A DNA stretch of 64,000 nucleotides from Myrmaecium sp. VS I D KN 1 (Eukaryota; Ascomycota; Dothideomycetes; Valsariales; Valsariaceae). The position numbers were made by a program, and so were the translations under genes. The stretch's first letter is position 1, and every line of letters begins with the position of its first letter. The notes beneath the pieces are model-generated. The model was not told where the DNA came from, did not search any database, and saw only the letters and a program-made list of their open reading frames with translations. Positions 40,434 to 54,032 of this stretch are shown here, one piece after another. Where the stretch lies: contig JADQAV010000018.1 in NCBI GenBank assembly GCA_019775845.1, positions 875,044 to 939,043 of the forward strand. The letters run 5' to 3'.

Positions 40434-43428
40434 CGTGAGAGGTTTGCTGGTGTTTCTTGTGGTGGTGGTTTGCCAACGCTGATTGGTGTGTGAATTGAGT
40501 ACGATGGGTGTGTGAGCTGATAGGTAGACTTGATATATGCGATGAAGGAGCTCTCTGTGGACAGTTGAGATAGATGGAGATGGTCTCGGACGGAGAACGG
40601 TCTCCGTCCCTTATATTTATATAGAAGAGCGGGTTTGAGGGTTAGCAGCAGCCATATTGCAAGGGTAACGCAAGCAGTCCAGAAGCCAACTCGAACCACC
40701 CTCAGCCGAGTAAGGATAGACAAGTGGATGATACCATCTGGATCCAGGCCGCCTGGACAAAGGCCGCCAGAGGAGTCCCACCGGCGGGGTCCTGCAGGGA
40801 ACGGCGAGGTGTTTGATATCAGAACAACGGGGATTGGAGCCAGCGCGGCCAACGACGGCGCGTCGCTCGACGGAACTCCCTGCATCTCGCGAGAACTCCC
40901 GAAAGGGCGGTGATGAGGACGGGCGCTGAGTGGTGGTTGGCCATGCAAGACCTCGGGCGAAGCCGCGAAGCGATACCCCGCTACCCCGCCTTTGCGACTC
41001 CCGCCGGCCCCCATCCTGCGTCTTCACTCGCCAATGGCTCTCCGGGGATGCACACCCTCCTCTCTCGGTTTGATGTCATGCTCCATATTGCGTCTCTCCC
41101 TCCGACAGCTTTCAGATGCCAGCCAAGGTCACAGCAGGTTGGCGGTTGCTGGTCGCGTGGCCTTCCTGGCCAATCTTCGTGCTGTCGTGCACCCGGTGTT
41201 TCCACTCGTCCGGATGTGCCTGGCAATCCCCTCCCCTCAGCGCTGCACCTAGCTCTTTGCGGGAATCTCTGTGAGATAGTGAAACGCCATGGGCATGCTT
41301 CTGTTGCAAACCTTTTGCTAAGATGAGGTCACACCAAGCGTTCTACCGGAGAAGATAGATCACAAAAGGAAATGATATGAAAGTGGAGGTCCTGGGTCTC
41401 TCCCGATTGGTGAGACGTCGGTACGGCAGGAGATGTAGACAAGGACACAGGAGACGAACAGAGAGAAAATCTTAGACCATTTTTTCTAAATGAGGTGGAG
41501 GATCATCAACGAGCGAGTCAGGCAGCGTAGACTTGACATGATCCAACAGTTGCTTGATGGCTTCGTCTGACACGATGAATAATCGAATGAAACGACTTAC
41601 TGTTCATGTACAACCCGAAAGCTCTCTGTTCCACTCTTGCCCAAACTATAACTGAGTTGTACAGCATCTGCCTCCGTAGCTCCCTAGTCCCTCGGCCAGC
41701 TGATCGAGACAAGTTCGCAGTCTCTGTGCCTGACCCTCTTAAAGACGCTCCGAGTCTACACACCGAGGATAATTGCGTCGAGAAGAACAGCAGCGGTCAG
41801 ATAATATCAATTTATTGTACCAACACCCTCCCGGCGGTCCGGAAACAGATGATCCGAACCGCAGCACATCTGGTACCGTCCTCAGAGCCTCAGTGAGCTC
41901 CTCAAGTTCCAGATGGGGAGGTTTGCTGGCTGTCACCAGTGTCGTTAGTGCACCAGTCTCTCCCACCTCGAGGGGCGGTACAGCTGGTGACTGACAGCAG
42001 GTGAGTTCATGTCCCGCGCGGAATACAGAGTCTTCAAGGAAATCTCGCCTTGTGCTCCACCTTGAGCCCGCGGGTATCTTGGGAACTACGCTGAAGAAAG
42101 CGAGGATATGAGAAGAGGGGGGATACGAGTACGAAGATAATGAGTACGAAGGAAACGATTACGAAGAGGAAGCTTTTACCAAGACCGTCGCGTCTGGTTT
42201 CGGATCCTGGATGATGAAGAAGCTCATCACGCTTGCAGATGCCGTCGTCTCATGTCCTGATAGCAATGCTTGCTGCTCATAGCAAGCATCATAGTCGCAG
42301 GACCGGTCGTCTGCTGTTGGCAGTCCGTAGACAAGCGCGTCGCGTGTCTCTGCAGCAGAGGATGCGGATGGTGCGGCGGCTCCACAATTGCACGTGTCGA
42401 AGTCCAACACCCGCGTCGAGACCGAACCGGACCCTCACGGATGGAGCACGATGAGCACGGTCTTGGGGCCAACAAGCAACAGCGAGTCACCTCGGATCCC
42501 AACCTCAATTCTCGGAACTGAAGCCGGATGCAGTCATGGCTGGAAGGTTGGTGGAGGGAGCGAGGGAGCGAAGGTTGCGGCAATTGTGCTGGCAAAAACC
42601 TAACCTGAGGACGGGACCCCGGAGATAAAACGGAGTCGGGCACGGGATTGATTCATCCGCCGACGAACGGGGCGGGGACTGAAAAATCGCTTGTACGTGC
42701 TTGCCTTACTTACCTCCGTCCCGCCGTTCCGAGAGCCGTGCTGAGTTCATTGATGCCTCAGGTGTGAACTATTTCGAGAAAAGATAACTGATGTTAACGG
42801 TGACTTGAGGTCGTCGGAGCGGTTGGGCGGTCTCGTCTTATGTATTTGTAGGTGCATACATAAGACACATGATCTATAGACTCAATGTGGAATGCTGACC
42901 GCCAGCAATAGATACTGTAACGACAATATTCGCATAGCGCCGGTTCTGATTCGACAGCCGGAGCGAGATACTGCAGGTTGGGCCCCGACTTTGAGGCTGT
43001 GTCCGGCTATTTGGGCCCTCCCGCGCCCGCGGAAGATCCCTGACGTACTGGCTGGCCTTAGTTCCTGCCTTTCTCCGACAAGACACCTCGCCAGCCTAGG
43101 TACCTACTAATCCAAAGATGAGCCGCCAGGCAAGCTATTTTCTCAACGCCATTCCTCTCACCATGTCGTCCGAATCCTCCCTCCTTCCGCTCCGTCTGTG
43201 CGACCTTCACATATGGCCCCCGTGAAGCCCTCGCTCTGTGCCGCTGCTATTCATTATCCTTCTAACTCTCTGCATCCTTCGTTCCTGTTTGTAACCTTGT
43301 TCACGACCGAGTGCTCACTTCATCCAACGCCATCACGCATAGCCTTGCGCAGATCCTTTGAACGACCTACCTATATATCCTTATGAACCACCAATTCCTA
43401 CGGGCTGCGTTGCTTCGTCCCGGACAGC
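40434..43428. other. Gene-poor stretch (3 kb)
   Basis: This lies between the start of the 198-aa gene and the alpha/beta-hydrolase gene. The left part is probably the promoter of the former and the last 300 bases the leader of the latter. In between is only the doubtful gene trace near 41.5-42.5 kb. Confidence 0.35.
41465..42454 (-). pseudogene. Possible decayed or unrecognised spliced gene
   Basis: Several minus-strand frames look coding, but I could not join them into a sound model. They are: 42410-42159 (VLDFDTCNCGAAAPSASSAA, then RDALVYGLPTADDRSCDYDA), 42090 to about 41740 (RRDFLEDSVFRAGHELTCC, then HLELEELTEALRTVPDVLRF) and about 41550-41465 (EAIKQLLDHVKSTLPDSLVD). GTAAAA at 42179 with CTTCAG ending at 42091 looks like an intron but gives the wrong phase, and a later AG would be needed. 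No start codon with a convincing N-terminus is visible. It could be a lineage-specific gene or a relic. Confidence 0.25.
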
Positions 43429-46170
43429 ATGGCTACGGTGCCGGACACTCCCGAAGACCGTCGTTGGAGAGCCACCCTGACCGAGGTTGAATTCTCGCCC
43501 ATCACCGACTCGACCTCAGACGCAGGCACACCCTCGGAAGATGACACTTCTGGACCCCACGATTATCCGCCCGAAGACGCCCAAGCTGTCATCGGGGTCA
43601 GCATCTCGCGCGCGCAGACACGGTTAGCATCTCCTCGGACGCCGGCGGCCGAGAAGGCGGCGGCGATGGAGGAGCAGGGAGGCGGCGGATTGTTCGACGA
43701 CCAGTCGGACGCTGCAGGGAATGACACGGAAGAGGAGGGCCTCATGATACGGTCCTCTGGGAAGGCACATGGCTTGACGCCTACCACCGGTCCAACTCCG
43801 CAGAAGGACATGTTCGCCCTCTCCGCAACACCTGCGAAACCCCTTCGAGGCGACGCCCATGAACCACCCTCACCTCGCAACCTCAGCGACAAGAGAATTG
43901 CAAGGACGGATGAGACCCGAAAAGGCCCTCGAAAAAGCCTGGCGGGAACGCACAAGGCGACTTCGTCCGCTACAAAAGTCCTTCCCTTCAACCTGCCCTC
44001 CATACCGAAACCGCTTAGTCTGTCCAATTTTTCGTTGCCTGCTCTATCGCATGATGGTTCTCATGATGTCAAGGGGAGCGATGAACGCCCGAAAGGGAAC
44101 ACACCAGTCTTCGATGCATTCCGGAAATCTTCGAAAAATCTACCAGCCCCCCTCCCATTGTCTAATACGCGAACTCGCGCAACAACCCTGCAACCAAGTA
44201 TTCATGCTCCATCTTTAACCACACAACACCCCGAACCGTCATCCACACAGCCTACACTCTCTGTACCCGTTGACTCCAGAGGCAGATCGCAAATACGAAG
44301 ATCGGCTTCGGAATCGTCGCTTCTTGCCCAAAGAACCCTTTCGAGGGCTTCCTCCCTAGGGGACGATAGCCGTTTCGAACATGTTCAGGAGCAAGTCAAT
44401 AGTCGAATAAAGGCGGTTAAAGACAGCCTGCAAGATGCCAACTTCAGACTCCCTAGGCTTCCATCTATGACAAGTACAATTCAAGGCTTCATGCAATCGA
44501 GGAATGGCATGACGTCCCCAAGTCCATTGCAGCTGAAAGAGCGCATTCCTATTGTCCGGAAAGGCCTGTCAACGCCGCCACCTGATGCCGTGCCTAGGTC
44601 TGCCACGAACAGCAAACTCGCGGATACACACCCGCAACTCGCAAAAGCCATGTCTCAACTCGAAGGCGACGTTGTCATCCTCGGCGGATACCGAGGGTCC
44701 ATACTGAGGTCCGCAAAACCTCCTCACCGGCAGCTATGGATACCCCTGAAAGTAGGGTTAAACTTACGGAAAGTGGATTTGGAGGTCGGCTTGAACGCAG
44801 AGGATGATGAGAATGCAGAGGAACATGTGATTCCCGATGGCATGCTTACGCATATCGGCATTGTGGACATCTCTCGACGTCTGATCAAACGGCTCAAGCA
44901 CTGCGAGAACGCAAAACTTGGAAAACTTAGAGTGCACAATTATGGCTACGATTGGCGCCTTAGCCCGCATCTCCTCAGCAGAAAGCTTCAAGAGTTTTTG
45001 GAGAAGTTACCTTGCAATCAACCGGGTGTCCCGAAGGAGAAACGGGGTGCCATTGTGATAGCACACAGCCTCGGAGGTCTCATCACACGGCATGCCGTTA
45101 ATCAGAATCCTTCCCTCTTTTCCGGTGTCATCTATGCTGGAACCCCCCAGACATGTGTTAACATTCTCGGTCCATTTCGCAATGGCGACGACGTCGGCCT
45201 CAGTTCCCGTGTCCTCACCGCACAAGTCAATTTCACCATCCGAACATCATTCGCCCTCCTCCCCCTGAACGGGAAATGCTTCTTCAATCCTAAAACTGGG
45301 GAGGAATTCGACGTTGACTTCTTCGACCCCCAAACCTGGATCGAATATCGACTGTCCCCCTGTATAGCCCCTCCTCTTCCGCCCCTGCACCATACGAACT
45401 CCTCGTCTGCTCTATCTGGTCTTATGTCATCCATGAGCTCTGTCCTCCCTGACATGCTGAAACGACGTGCCTCAAACCCCAAACGCCTTGGTGGTCCCGA
45501 AAGCCCTCGCCTTGGCACCGGTCGTTCGGACTCCGATTACAGCTCTCGCGAACGTGAAACGAACATCAAGTCCAGTCAAGCCGTCGGGCACGCGGAAGGA
45601 GGTGCCGCTGCCGCAGGCATGGCGCCACAGATGAACACCAACAATATGACGGCCTCCGCTGGCGGCGCGGCTGCCCCCGGAGGGGATATGCCGGGCGCCA
45701 CGAACACCAACATCTCCACCGCCGTCACGATTCCTCGGGATCAGGCGATCGCCTATCTCAAGCGGGTGCTGGCGGAGGTTAAACAGTTCAAACAAGAGCT
45801 TGCCTACCGACCTGAGATTGGCCGCGCCAATCTTTACCCCCCTGCCGCCGTAATCTACGGCAAGAGCACACCGACCGTTTACGGCGCGAAGGTGGAGAGC
45901 AGAGAGGGCATCAAGCATGCGGATGCGTACAATAACCTCGCATTCGCGAGTGGAGACGGCGTGGTGTTGGCGAAGGCATCGATGCTGCCGGAGGGTTATG
46001 AAGTGGTCAGAGGAGGAGTGGTTGCGAGTCAGCGCGGCCATGTGACGTTACTGGGCGACCTGGAAGCGGTTGGGAGGTGCTTGAATGCCCTTCTCCGGGC
46101 ACGAAGGCAGGGTGTGGGGATGGGTGTGGCGGAGGAGGGAAAGAAGGAGGGGGAGAACGGAGTGGCGTAG
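43429..46170 (+). CDS. Large alpha/beta hydrolase, LCAT/lipase-like
   Basis: Single exon, 913 aa. Residues 1-400 are Ser/Pro-rich and disordered. A hydrolase core follows at about 415-690 and resumes near 790. It opens with DVVILGGYRGSILRSAKPP, then VHNYGYDWRLSPHLLSRKLQ, the cap-like region of LCAT/PDAT-type enzymes. The nucleophile elbow is IAHSLGGLITRHAV, with Ser547 in G/A-x-S-x-G context. Downstream come GVIYAGTPQTCVNILGPF and, near the end, ASQRGHVTLLGD, whose His871 fits the catalytic base. A Gly/Ala/Asn-rich linker (about 720-775) splits the core. The YDWR and AGTPQ motifs resemble lecithin:cholesterol acyltransferase-like lipases. I see neither a signal peptide nor a membrane span, so it may act in the cytosol on lipids. 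The substrate is unknown. Confidence 0.85.
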   Translation: MATVPDTPEDRRWRATLTEVEFSPITDSTSDAGTPSEDDTSGPHDYPPEDAQAVIGVSISRAQTRLASPRTPAAEKAAAMEEQGGGGLFDDQSDAAGNDTEEEGLMIRSSGKAHGLTPTTGPTPQKDMFALSATPAKPLRGDAHEPPSPRNLSDKRIARTDETRKGPRKSLAGTHKATSSATKVLPFNLPSIPKPLSLSNFSLPALSHDGSHDVKGSDERPKGNTPVFDAFRKSSKNLPAPLPLSNTRTRATTLQPSIHAPSLTTQHPEPSSTQPTLSVPVDSRGRSQIRRSASESSLLAQRTLSRASSLGDDSRFEHVQEQVNSRIKAVKDSLQDANFRLPRLPSMTSTIQGFMQSRNGMTSPSPLQLKERIPIVRKGLSTPPPDAVPRSATNSKLADTHPQLAKAMSQLEGDVVILGGYRGSILRSAKPPHRQLWIPLKVGLNLRKVDLEVGLNAEDDENAEEHVIPDGMLTHIGIVDISRRLIKRLKHCENAKLGKLRVHNYGYDWRLSPHLLSRKLQEFLEKLPCNQPGVPKEKRGAIVIAHSLGGLITRHAVNQNPSLFSGVIYAGTPQTCVNILGPFRNGDDVGLSSRVLTAQVNFTIRTSFALLPLNGKCFFNPKTGEEFDVDFFDPQTWIEYRLSPCIAPPLPPLHHTNSSSALSGLMSSMSSVLPDMLKRRASNPKRLGGPESPRLGTGRSDSDYSSRERETNIKSSQAVGHAEGGAAAAGMAPQMNTNNMTASAGGAAAPGGDMPGATNTNISTAVTIPRDQAIAYLKRVLAEVKQFKQELAYRPEIGRANLYPPAAVIYGKSTPTVYGAKVESREGIKHADAYNNLAFASGDGVVLAKASMLPEGYEVVRGGVVASQRGHVTLLGDLEAVGRCLNALLRARRQGVGMGVAEEGKKEGENGVA

Positions 46171-46640
46171 ATGTGTATCCGGTGCGACTGAGCAGTTGAT
46201 TGACGCGGTTTGAGAATTTGGGTGATGACTTGAGGTCTGCACCTGTTTCGTTTCTTGTGATGTACATGGTTCTTGGACGATGGATGATTTATGATGGGAG
46301 GGATGGAGGGAGGGTGTTCAATTGTATAGGTAGGATGATGGGCTGTGAGCCTTTGTATACGATAAGCATAAAGTATTCTTGTCACTACATACCCAGCGGC
46401 ATACCCTGCGTGACAGGCGGACGCATCGTTGAAGACTTTCAGATGCATATCGAAGACGGACGCGGACGAGAACACCGGGTACAAATACACTTGGAAGTCC
46501 TATACAGCCGTCATTATTCGTGAAGCATCATCTCTGTTTTTTTTTTTTTTTTCTGGTGAATCTTCACTACTCCGTCTGGGCGATAAGCTATCAACTAGTG
46601 CTGATATATACGCTGGCGTGACTAAATATATACCCCCCCC
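46171..46640. other. 3' flank of the hydrolase gene up to the RIP boundary
   Basis: GC-moderate sequence with a poly-T run (46538-46553) and an 11-base poly-C run (46633-46643) exactly where the AT-rich block begins. No gene is seen. Confidence 0.4.
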
Positions 46641-47202
46641 CCCAAACTTAATACTATAGATTATTTATCCGGTTATTAGTATAGTTATTAATAGACTACT
46701 ATAAGAAATATACCTTAATACTATAATAGTAGCTATATATAGAGTATAAGCCCTATTAATATACTATATAAAGCTATCGTTATTACTTTTAGGCTCTTCT
46801 TTAAGATAGAGTATACTAAAATCAAGCGTATAATTAGGATTTAACTATTTATAGCGGTATATATCTAGACTACTACTTATAGAGAGATAGGTTCTTAAGC
46901 GGATAATATATATTATCTACTAGAGTATATTTACTTAAAAAAGAGCTTTAGTAGGTTAAAAAGAGTACTTTTTAAGTTCTTACTATCTAAAGAACTCTAC
47001 TAAATAATATTATAATACTATAGTCTTCTCCTAAACTATATAATCTCTAGTATTACTAATTAACTACTTACCCGCTACTAGATTAACTATATTATATATA
47101 ATAGATAGTACTAGTAGGAAGATAAAGAGAATAATAATTTTATTACTTATATTAAAAGGCCTTATAAGAAAGGCCTAGATAGTAATAATATTATTTATTA
47201 TA

Positions 47203-47540
47203 TATTAGAAACTACTCTAGCTAGCAGCTTAAGGAGGTACTAAGTAGCTTTAAGTAGTACTAAATAAGCTTAAGTAGCGCTAAGTAGTACTAAGTAACTC
47301 TCTAGGCTAATATAAGCTAAATAGCGCTAAAGAATAGTAGACTAGGACTTATATTAATACTAAAAGTAATAATAATAGTATTAATAGTTAGATAGAAGAG
47401 GACTAGTTACTAGAAGATATAAAAGAGTTTTCTACTACTTAAAAGAGAGTTTAAGGTAGTATTAAATCTTTAGTAATTTATTATATTTAATATTAAATAC
47501 TCTTTCCTTATATCTTTAAAACTTTATATAAACCCTAATA
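47203..47540 (+). repeat. 5' LTR (338 bp)
   Basis: It begins TATTAGAAAC and ends CCCTAATA, consistent with TG...CA termini altered by RIP. It is about 89% identical to the 3' LTR by hand alignment (37 mismatches, mostly transitions) with no length difference. Confidence 0.92.
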
Positions 47541-50500
47541 TTCGAGTCGTTCCTAATAGGCTTATAAAGGGGAATAAGTATACTTAATATAGGATTACTA
47601 TTATCTACTCCTCCCGATATATTAATATTTAACGAAATAGAAGCCGATATAAAAGAGCTATTACTACTACTATAACTATTATAACTACCTTAAATATCTT
47701 AATAGCCTTAACTACTTTAACTAGATAATAACTAGATAGAAGGAGTCTAACTATAATTAGCTTATAAGTTAGAAGATATTCTATAAAGATAATAATAATT
47801 AGATACCTAGATTACTAAATTAAGGGTATAAAAGAAAGTAAAAAATATAAAAAAGAAGTTAGTAAAGCTTACCCTCCTATATTAGAGGATAGAGGTAGTT
47901 AAAAAGATATTACTAGAAAAAATAGCTTAATTAAATCTAAATAAGCTTAAAGAGATAGAAAAAACGCTATAATAATCCTATCTACCTAAACTTAAACCTC
48001 TATATATATTTAAAGGAAAGAACCGAGCTAATTATAACTATTAAATTTATAATTATAAGGGATACTATATCTACTTATCGGCAGACTTTAGAACTAAATA
48101 ATAAAAAGTAAACTTTAGAGTATACTACTTAGTAGAGGTATAAAGGATATAATAGGAAATTTAAGTAAACTTAAAGAAAGAATAAAATCTTATTTAAGAA
48201 CTTATATAGGAAGACTTAAAGGCCTATATACTAGTTAGTATAGGCTTAGTAGCCGAGTAATAGTAGAGAGTAATAAATTAGCTTAAGAGAGCTACTTAGA
48301 GGACTATATAAATACTATTTAAGCTTTTAGGATATATATAACTACTATAGGATAAGGTTAAATAGAGATTAAAAAAAGATAATTTTTAAGTTTATAAATA
48401 TCTTAAATCTAGCTATTAAGGAGAAGATATAAATTATTAATTATAATATTCTTTAGATACTACTAATAGTAGAGGAGAAAGCTAACTGGCTTTAGAAAAC
48501 TATAAAACTAGTAGGACTATTAAAGTTTAATAGATTTACGCGGAAGAGAGATAATAAGCTATATAAGAAGGATAAACTAAGTAAAAAAGAGCTAAAAAGA
48601 GCTAAGTTAAACTAAAGGAAGGATTAGTAATCTTTAAAAGACTTAACTAAAATTAAATATTATATCTATAGTAAGATAGGCTATCTCTCTAAGACCTATT
48701 CTAAGAAGAAGACTTATAAGGACTCGAAAAAAGATAAAGGGTATAAGAAATAAATTCTTACCTTATTACTTATATTAATCTTTAAGAATTACTAAGGAGG
48801 ACTAATAAACTAAGATATTCTATTAGAGGAGTAGTAACTAAGCTACTTACTTTAATAGCCTAAATTAAATTAATCTAGATAGAAGTACTAGTAGATAATA
48901 ATTCCTTTCTTAATATTATTATACTAATATTAGTATAATAGCTAGATCTAAAGGTTAAACTAATAATAAGCTTAGTAGTAAAGTAAGTAACTAGTATACT
49001 ATTATCTATCTATAGATAAGTAGAAGTAAAGCTTATCTTAAAGGACTATAAAGGCCGTAAATATATATAGGAGGTCTTATTTATTATTATAGAGAGTTAA
49101 GCTTATAATATAATCCTAGGAATACTATAAATTAAAAAAATTAACCTAAGGATTAATTATAAGAGGAAGACTAATAGAAGTAAAGCTTATCTTAAAGAAC
49201 TATAAGAGCTATAAACTTATATAGGAGGTCCTATTTATTATTATAGAGAGTTAAGCTTATAATATAATCCTAGGAATATTATAGATTAAGAAAATTAGTC
49301 TAAGGATCGACTATAAGAGGAAGACTATTTAATTCTTACTAAGATAGGTTTAATAAGTACTTATATAAGAAGATTTTAATAGTTAATAGGAAGAGATTTA
49401 CTAAAATATTAAAGAATAGAGACGTAGATATCTATATTTATATAATTACTAAAATAGAGATAGGATAGCTCTAAATTAAGATATTTATTCTAAAGGAGTA
49501 CTAACTATATATAGATATCTTTTTAGAAGAAAATAGTAAGGAACTACTAGCTTATATATAGTATAACTTAGTAATTAAGTTAATAGAAGGAAATATACCG
49601 CTATATAATCTCTTATAACTTATCTACGGTAAAACTCGCTATATTATACTAATATTTAGAAGACTACTTATAAAGGGGCTAGATTATTTAATTAAAGTCT
49701 TTAGTAGGAGTACTAATCCTTTTTATAAAGAAAAAGGATAGTAGTCTATAATTATATATTAATTATAAAAGACTAAATACTATTATACTTAAAAATCGCT
49801 ATCTACTACTATTAATCTAGAAATTACTAGATAAATTAGTAGGAGCTAAGATCTATACCTCCCTAGATTATAAGGATACTTATTATAGAATCTGAATTAA
49901 GGAAAGGGATAAGTAGAAAATAGCTTTTCGGACTAAATATAACTATTTTAAGTATAAAATAGTCTTTTTTAGCTTAACTAATACCTCTATAGCTTTTTAA
50001 GCCTTAATTAATAAGGCTTTAGTAGGCCTAATTAATATAATCTATATAATATATCTAGATAATATACTAATATTCTTATAGAATTAAGAGGAGTATATAA
50101 AGTATATCTAATAGGTATTAAAGAGGCTAAGAGAATATAAGCTATTTATAAAGCTCTTAAAAAGTAAATTTAATACTACTAAGATAGTATTCCTAAAATA
50201 TATTATATTACTAAAAGAGGTAAAGATAGACCTAGAAAGGCTTAAGATAGTTATAAAGTAGCTAGAGCTAATAACCGTAAAAGATATAAGGATATTTATA
50301 GGATTTATAAACTACTTTAGATACCTTATTAATAGTTTCTTAAAAATTACTATACTACTAACTAGATTAACCTAAAAAAGGCTAGGTAGTACTAAAGGAG
50401 GCTATAAATAAAGAAAAGAAGAACTTTTTACTATTAATATCGGTTTTAAAGGTAGGAAAGCCTTCTAGGAACTAAAGGATACTTTTATAAAAGTACTAAT

Positions 50501-53500
50501 CCTAATATACTTTAACCTAATTAAAGCCTATAATAGTAGAAGTTAATACTTTAAAGGAGTAATAGCCGGGATATATTAATAGCTAGTTAAGGAACTAGAT
50601 AGAAGTAAGATTTAGAAACTAATTATATTCTACTTATAAAAGATAATTAAGGTAGAGTATAACTATAATATCTATAATAAAGAGTTACTTACGATTACTA
50701 ATAGTTATAAATAATAGAAGTACTACTTAGAAGGGCTAAAAGATCTCTTTAAGTTAATTATAGACTATAATAACCTATAATAGTTTATAAAGATAAAGAC
50801 CTTAAATAGAAGGTAGATAGAATAGATAGAAAGATTAAATAATTATTATTTTAAAATTATATATTAGTTAGAGAAGTTAAGCCTAGCTAATAACTTATTT
50901 AGAAGACTAGATTATATAGTAGATATTAAAATAAACTTAAAAGAGTATAATAAGCTATTATTATAAGGCTTATAGAAATAGCTAAGTACTATAAAGAAGA
51001 CTTAAGATAAAATACTAAATAATATAGTAGAGTAACTCCTAGTAGTATTTAATATTAAGATATATATTTCTTAATACTAGGGACTAGTTTTAGAGCTTTA
51101 GGAAGAGATAGAAGGAGCTAAAGAAGACTAGATAGGGCTAAAGGACCTTATTTTTTTTAAAAAAAAAGAAGAAGATCTTTAAAGAAGCTTACGATAATTT
51201 AATAAAAGGTTACTTTAGATATATAAAAATACTAGGGAAAGCTAAGCGGATTATAGCCTAGAAAGGAATAAATAAAGAAATAAAGGAATATATTTAGGAC
51301 TACTAGATCTATACTATATTAAAGGTTAAAAGATATAAATTATATAGCTTATTATAACTACTAGAGGTACCTTAGAGACTATAATAATATATTATAATAG
51401 ACTTTATTACTAATCTACTACCTTTAAAAATAATAAGTATAGTATATAATATAATCCTAGTCTTAGTAGATAGATTTACTAAGATAGCTTATTATATCTC
51501 TATTTAAAAGAAGCTAAGTATAATAAAACTTATAAAAGCCTATATAAGGGAAGTAATTAAACTTTATAGGATCCTAAAGATAATTCTCTTAGATAGAGGC
51601 CCTATTATAGAATCTACTTACTAAAAGACCTTTAATAAGGCTTTATAATCTAGAAGGATACTTTTATTAGCTTACTATCTATAGATAGATAAGTAAATAG
51701 AGGAGTAGAATTAAACTCTTAAGTAATACCTAAGAAGCTACTATAATCTAAAATAGGATAATTAAGTAATATAGCTATTAATAATAAAATACGCGTATAA
51801 TAATAGTATTTATATAGCTACTAGGTTTATACCTTTCTAAGCTAACTAAGGATATTACCTATAAGGGGGTAAACTCTAGGAAATAAACTAATTTAGCGTA
51901 AAAAGCTTATATATAGCTAAATTAGCTAAGAAGGTAATTAAGTTATATAAATAACTTAGGAAGAACCTAGAGAAAGCTTAATAGGACTAAGAGTTAATAG
52001 CTAATAAAAAAGGATTTATAAGGAATACTAAGTTAGGGACTAAATATTAGTATCTACTAGGAATATTAATTCCTCTCGTCTAAAGAAGAAGCTAGACTAT
52101 AAATACTATAGCCTAGGTCTAGTCTAAGAGAAGATAAATAAATATACTTATAAAGTATATCTACTAGGTTATAAGAATATCTATCTAACCTTTTATATAT
52201 TATTATTAGAACTATAGACCTAGAAGGGATTACTAAAATACCCGGACTAATATATAGTAATAAAGCTACTAGAAGATAGGGAAGATATTTATAAAGTAGA
52301 AAGAATTAAGGATAGAAGGAAGAATACTAAGAGATAAAAAGAATACTTAGGAGAAAGGACTAAACTTAAGCTTATTAATACTTATAAGGTTTTAAAGAAG
52401 GATTAAGAGGGATAAATAAGTAGGAAAGGAAGTAGAGTAAGGCTAAAAGGGATAAATAGGAGCTACCTTTTCTCTATTTTTCCTAAAAGAGTTTTTTTAG
52501 GTTTTAATAGCGCTTTCTAGCCTATATTAATAATAGACTTACTAGGCTAGGGTAATTTAAGGAACTAAGTAATATAAGAGGTAGAGTATAGGTAGAGTAG
52601 AGAATATCTCTATATAATAGCTTTATTAAACCTATTTAAGCTATAGAAGGTAAGTAAAAGAACTAGTATACTAGCTAAATAAAGGAAGTAAAAAGCTCTA
52701 CTATTTATACTTATATAATTATAGAAGTTAGAGTAATAAGTAATATAACTATAAAAATCTAAAATATAAGTAATATAACTATAATAGTACTAGTAATAAG
52801 TAATATAGCTAGTAGCTATATACTATATAGTATTAAGAAGGGGGTAGCTCCCTAATAAATTAATAAACTAAAAAGAAATATTACTAATAGCTATAATAAT
52901 AAGGAGAGTAATAAGAAGTAGGAGGAGCTACTAATTCTAGAATAAAAGAATATATAAAAAGAGCGGCGTTTATAATACTTTTAATAGTATAATTACGGTC
53001 CGTATTATACTAACTATAAAGGTTAAGATAGTAGATAGGATTAATATATCCTAGTAAATATATACGGCGTTTCTAAGAGCTAACTAATACTAAATAAAAC
53101 TAATAAAGGAGGATATTAATTAAAGGTAATAAAGCTACTATAATTAGATTATAATTATTTATAACCTCCTTAATAGCCCGGCGTTTCGACTCCTCCTTAT
53201 AAGTAATACTTAAGATAGAATAGTTTCTACCCTATAGAACTAATCTAAATTATTTAAGAGTATTATTACTTATATAAGTATATAGACTCTTAAAATACTT
53301 AAGAAACGCGCTATAAAGGCTAGATTAGATTAAATATCGGCTAAAAGGAAATATACTTCTAGATAATACTAACGATCTCTCTAGCTTTAATATATATATT
53401 TAACTCTTCCTTATAAGGCCTAGAGGCCCTCTTAGTAGTAGTTCTATTAGGTTTTAAGTTAATTAATTATCCGATCTCTTATATTTAGGTCTTACTAAAT

Positions 53501-54032
53501 TTAGGAGCCTATAAAGAAGTAAAGTTAGTAATATATAGACTAAATAGGGTTAAATAAATATATAAAGAAATAGTCTTAGCCTTATTTAGTATAATATACG
53601 TAACGTATTTATATAATATTTCTAAATAATAAGATAAACCGCTAAAGATCTTTATTAGTATTAAAGTAATATACCTTAGTCTTACTATCTCTATACTTAT
53701 TATAATATCTATCTATATACCTTATATACGGATTTCTGGACTTATTACTAGCTTTAATATCTTATAAATATTTCTTTACTAAGGAGGGAACTAGTATAAT
53801 AGGAAGATACTAAATAAAGCTAGCTAGTATAATAATAGCCTAAAATAAGCTTAATAGGATTTAGAACTAGTAGGCTAGCTTATTAAAAGGAAGATAGTAT
53901 TAGAGGTAATATAAAGATATAAAGAATAAGAAGTAAGTAACTTAAATTTTAGTTTTATAAGTATAGTATATATTAATTCTAAAACAGATACTAAGCGAGT
54001 CGAGGATAACTTAAGTCTTAAAGAGAAGATAG

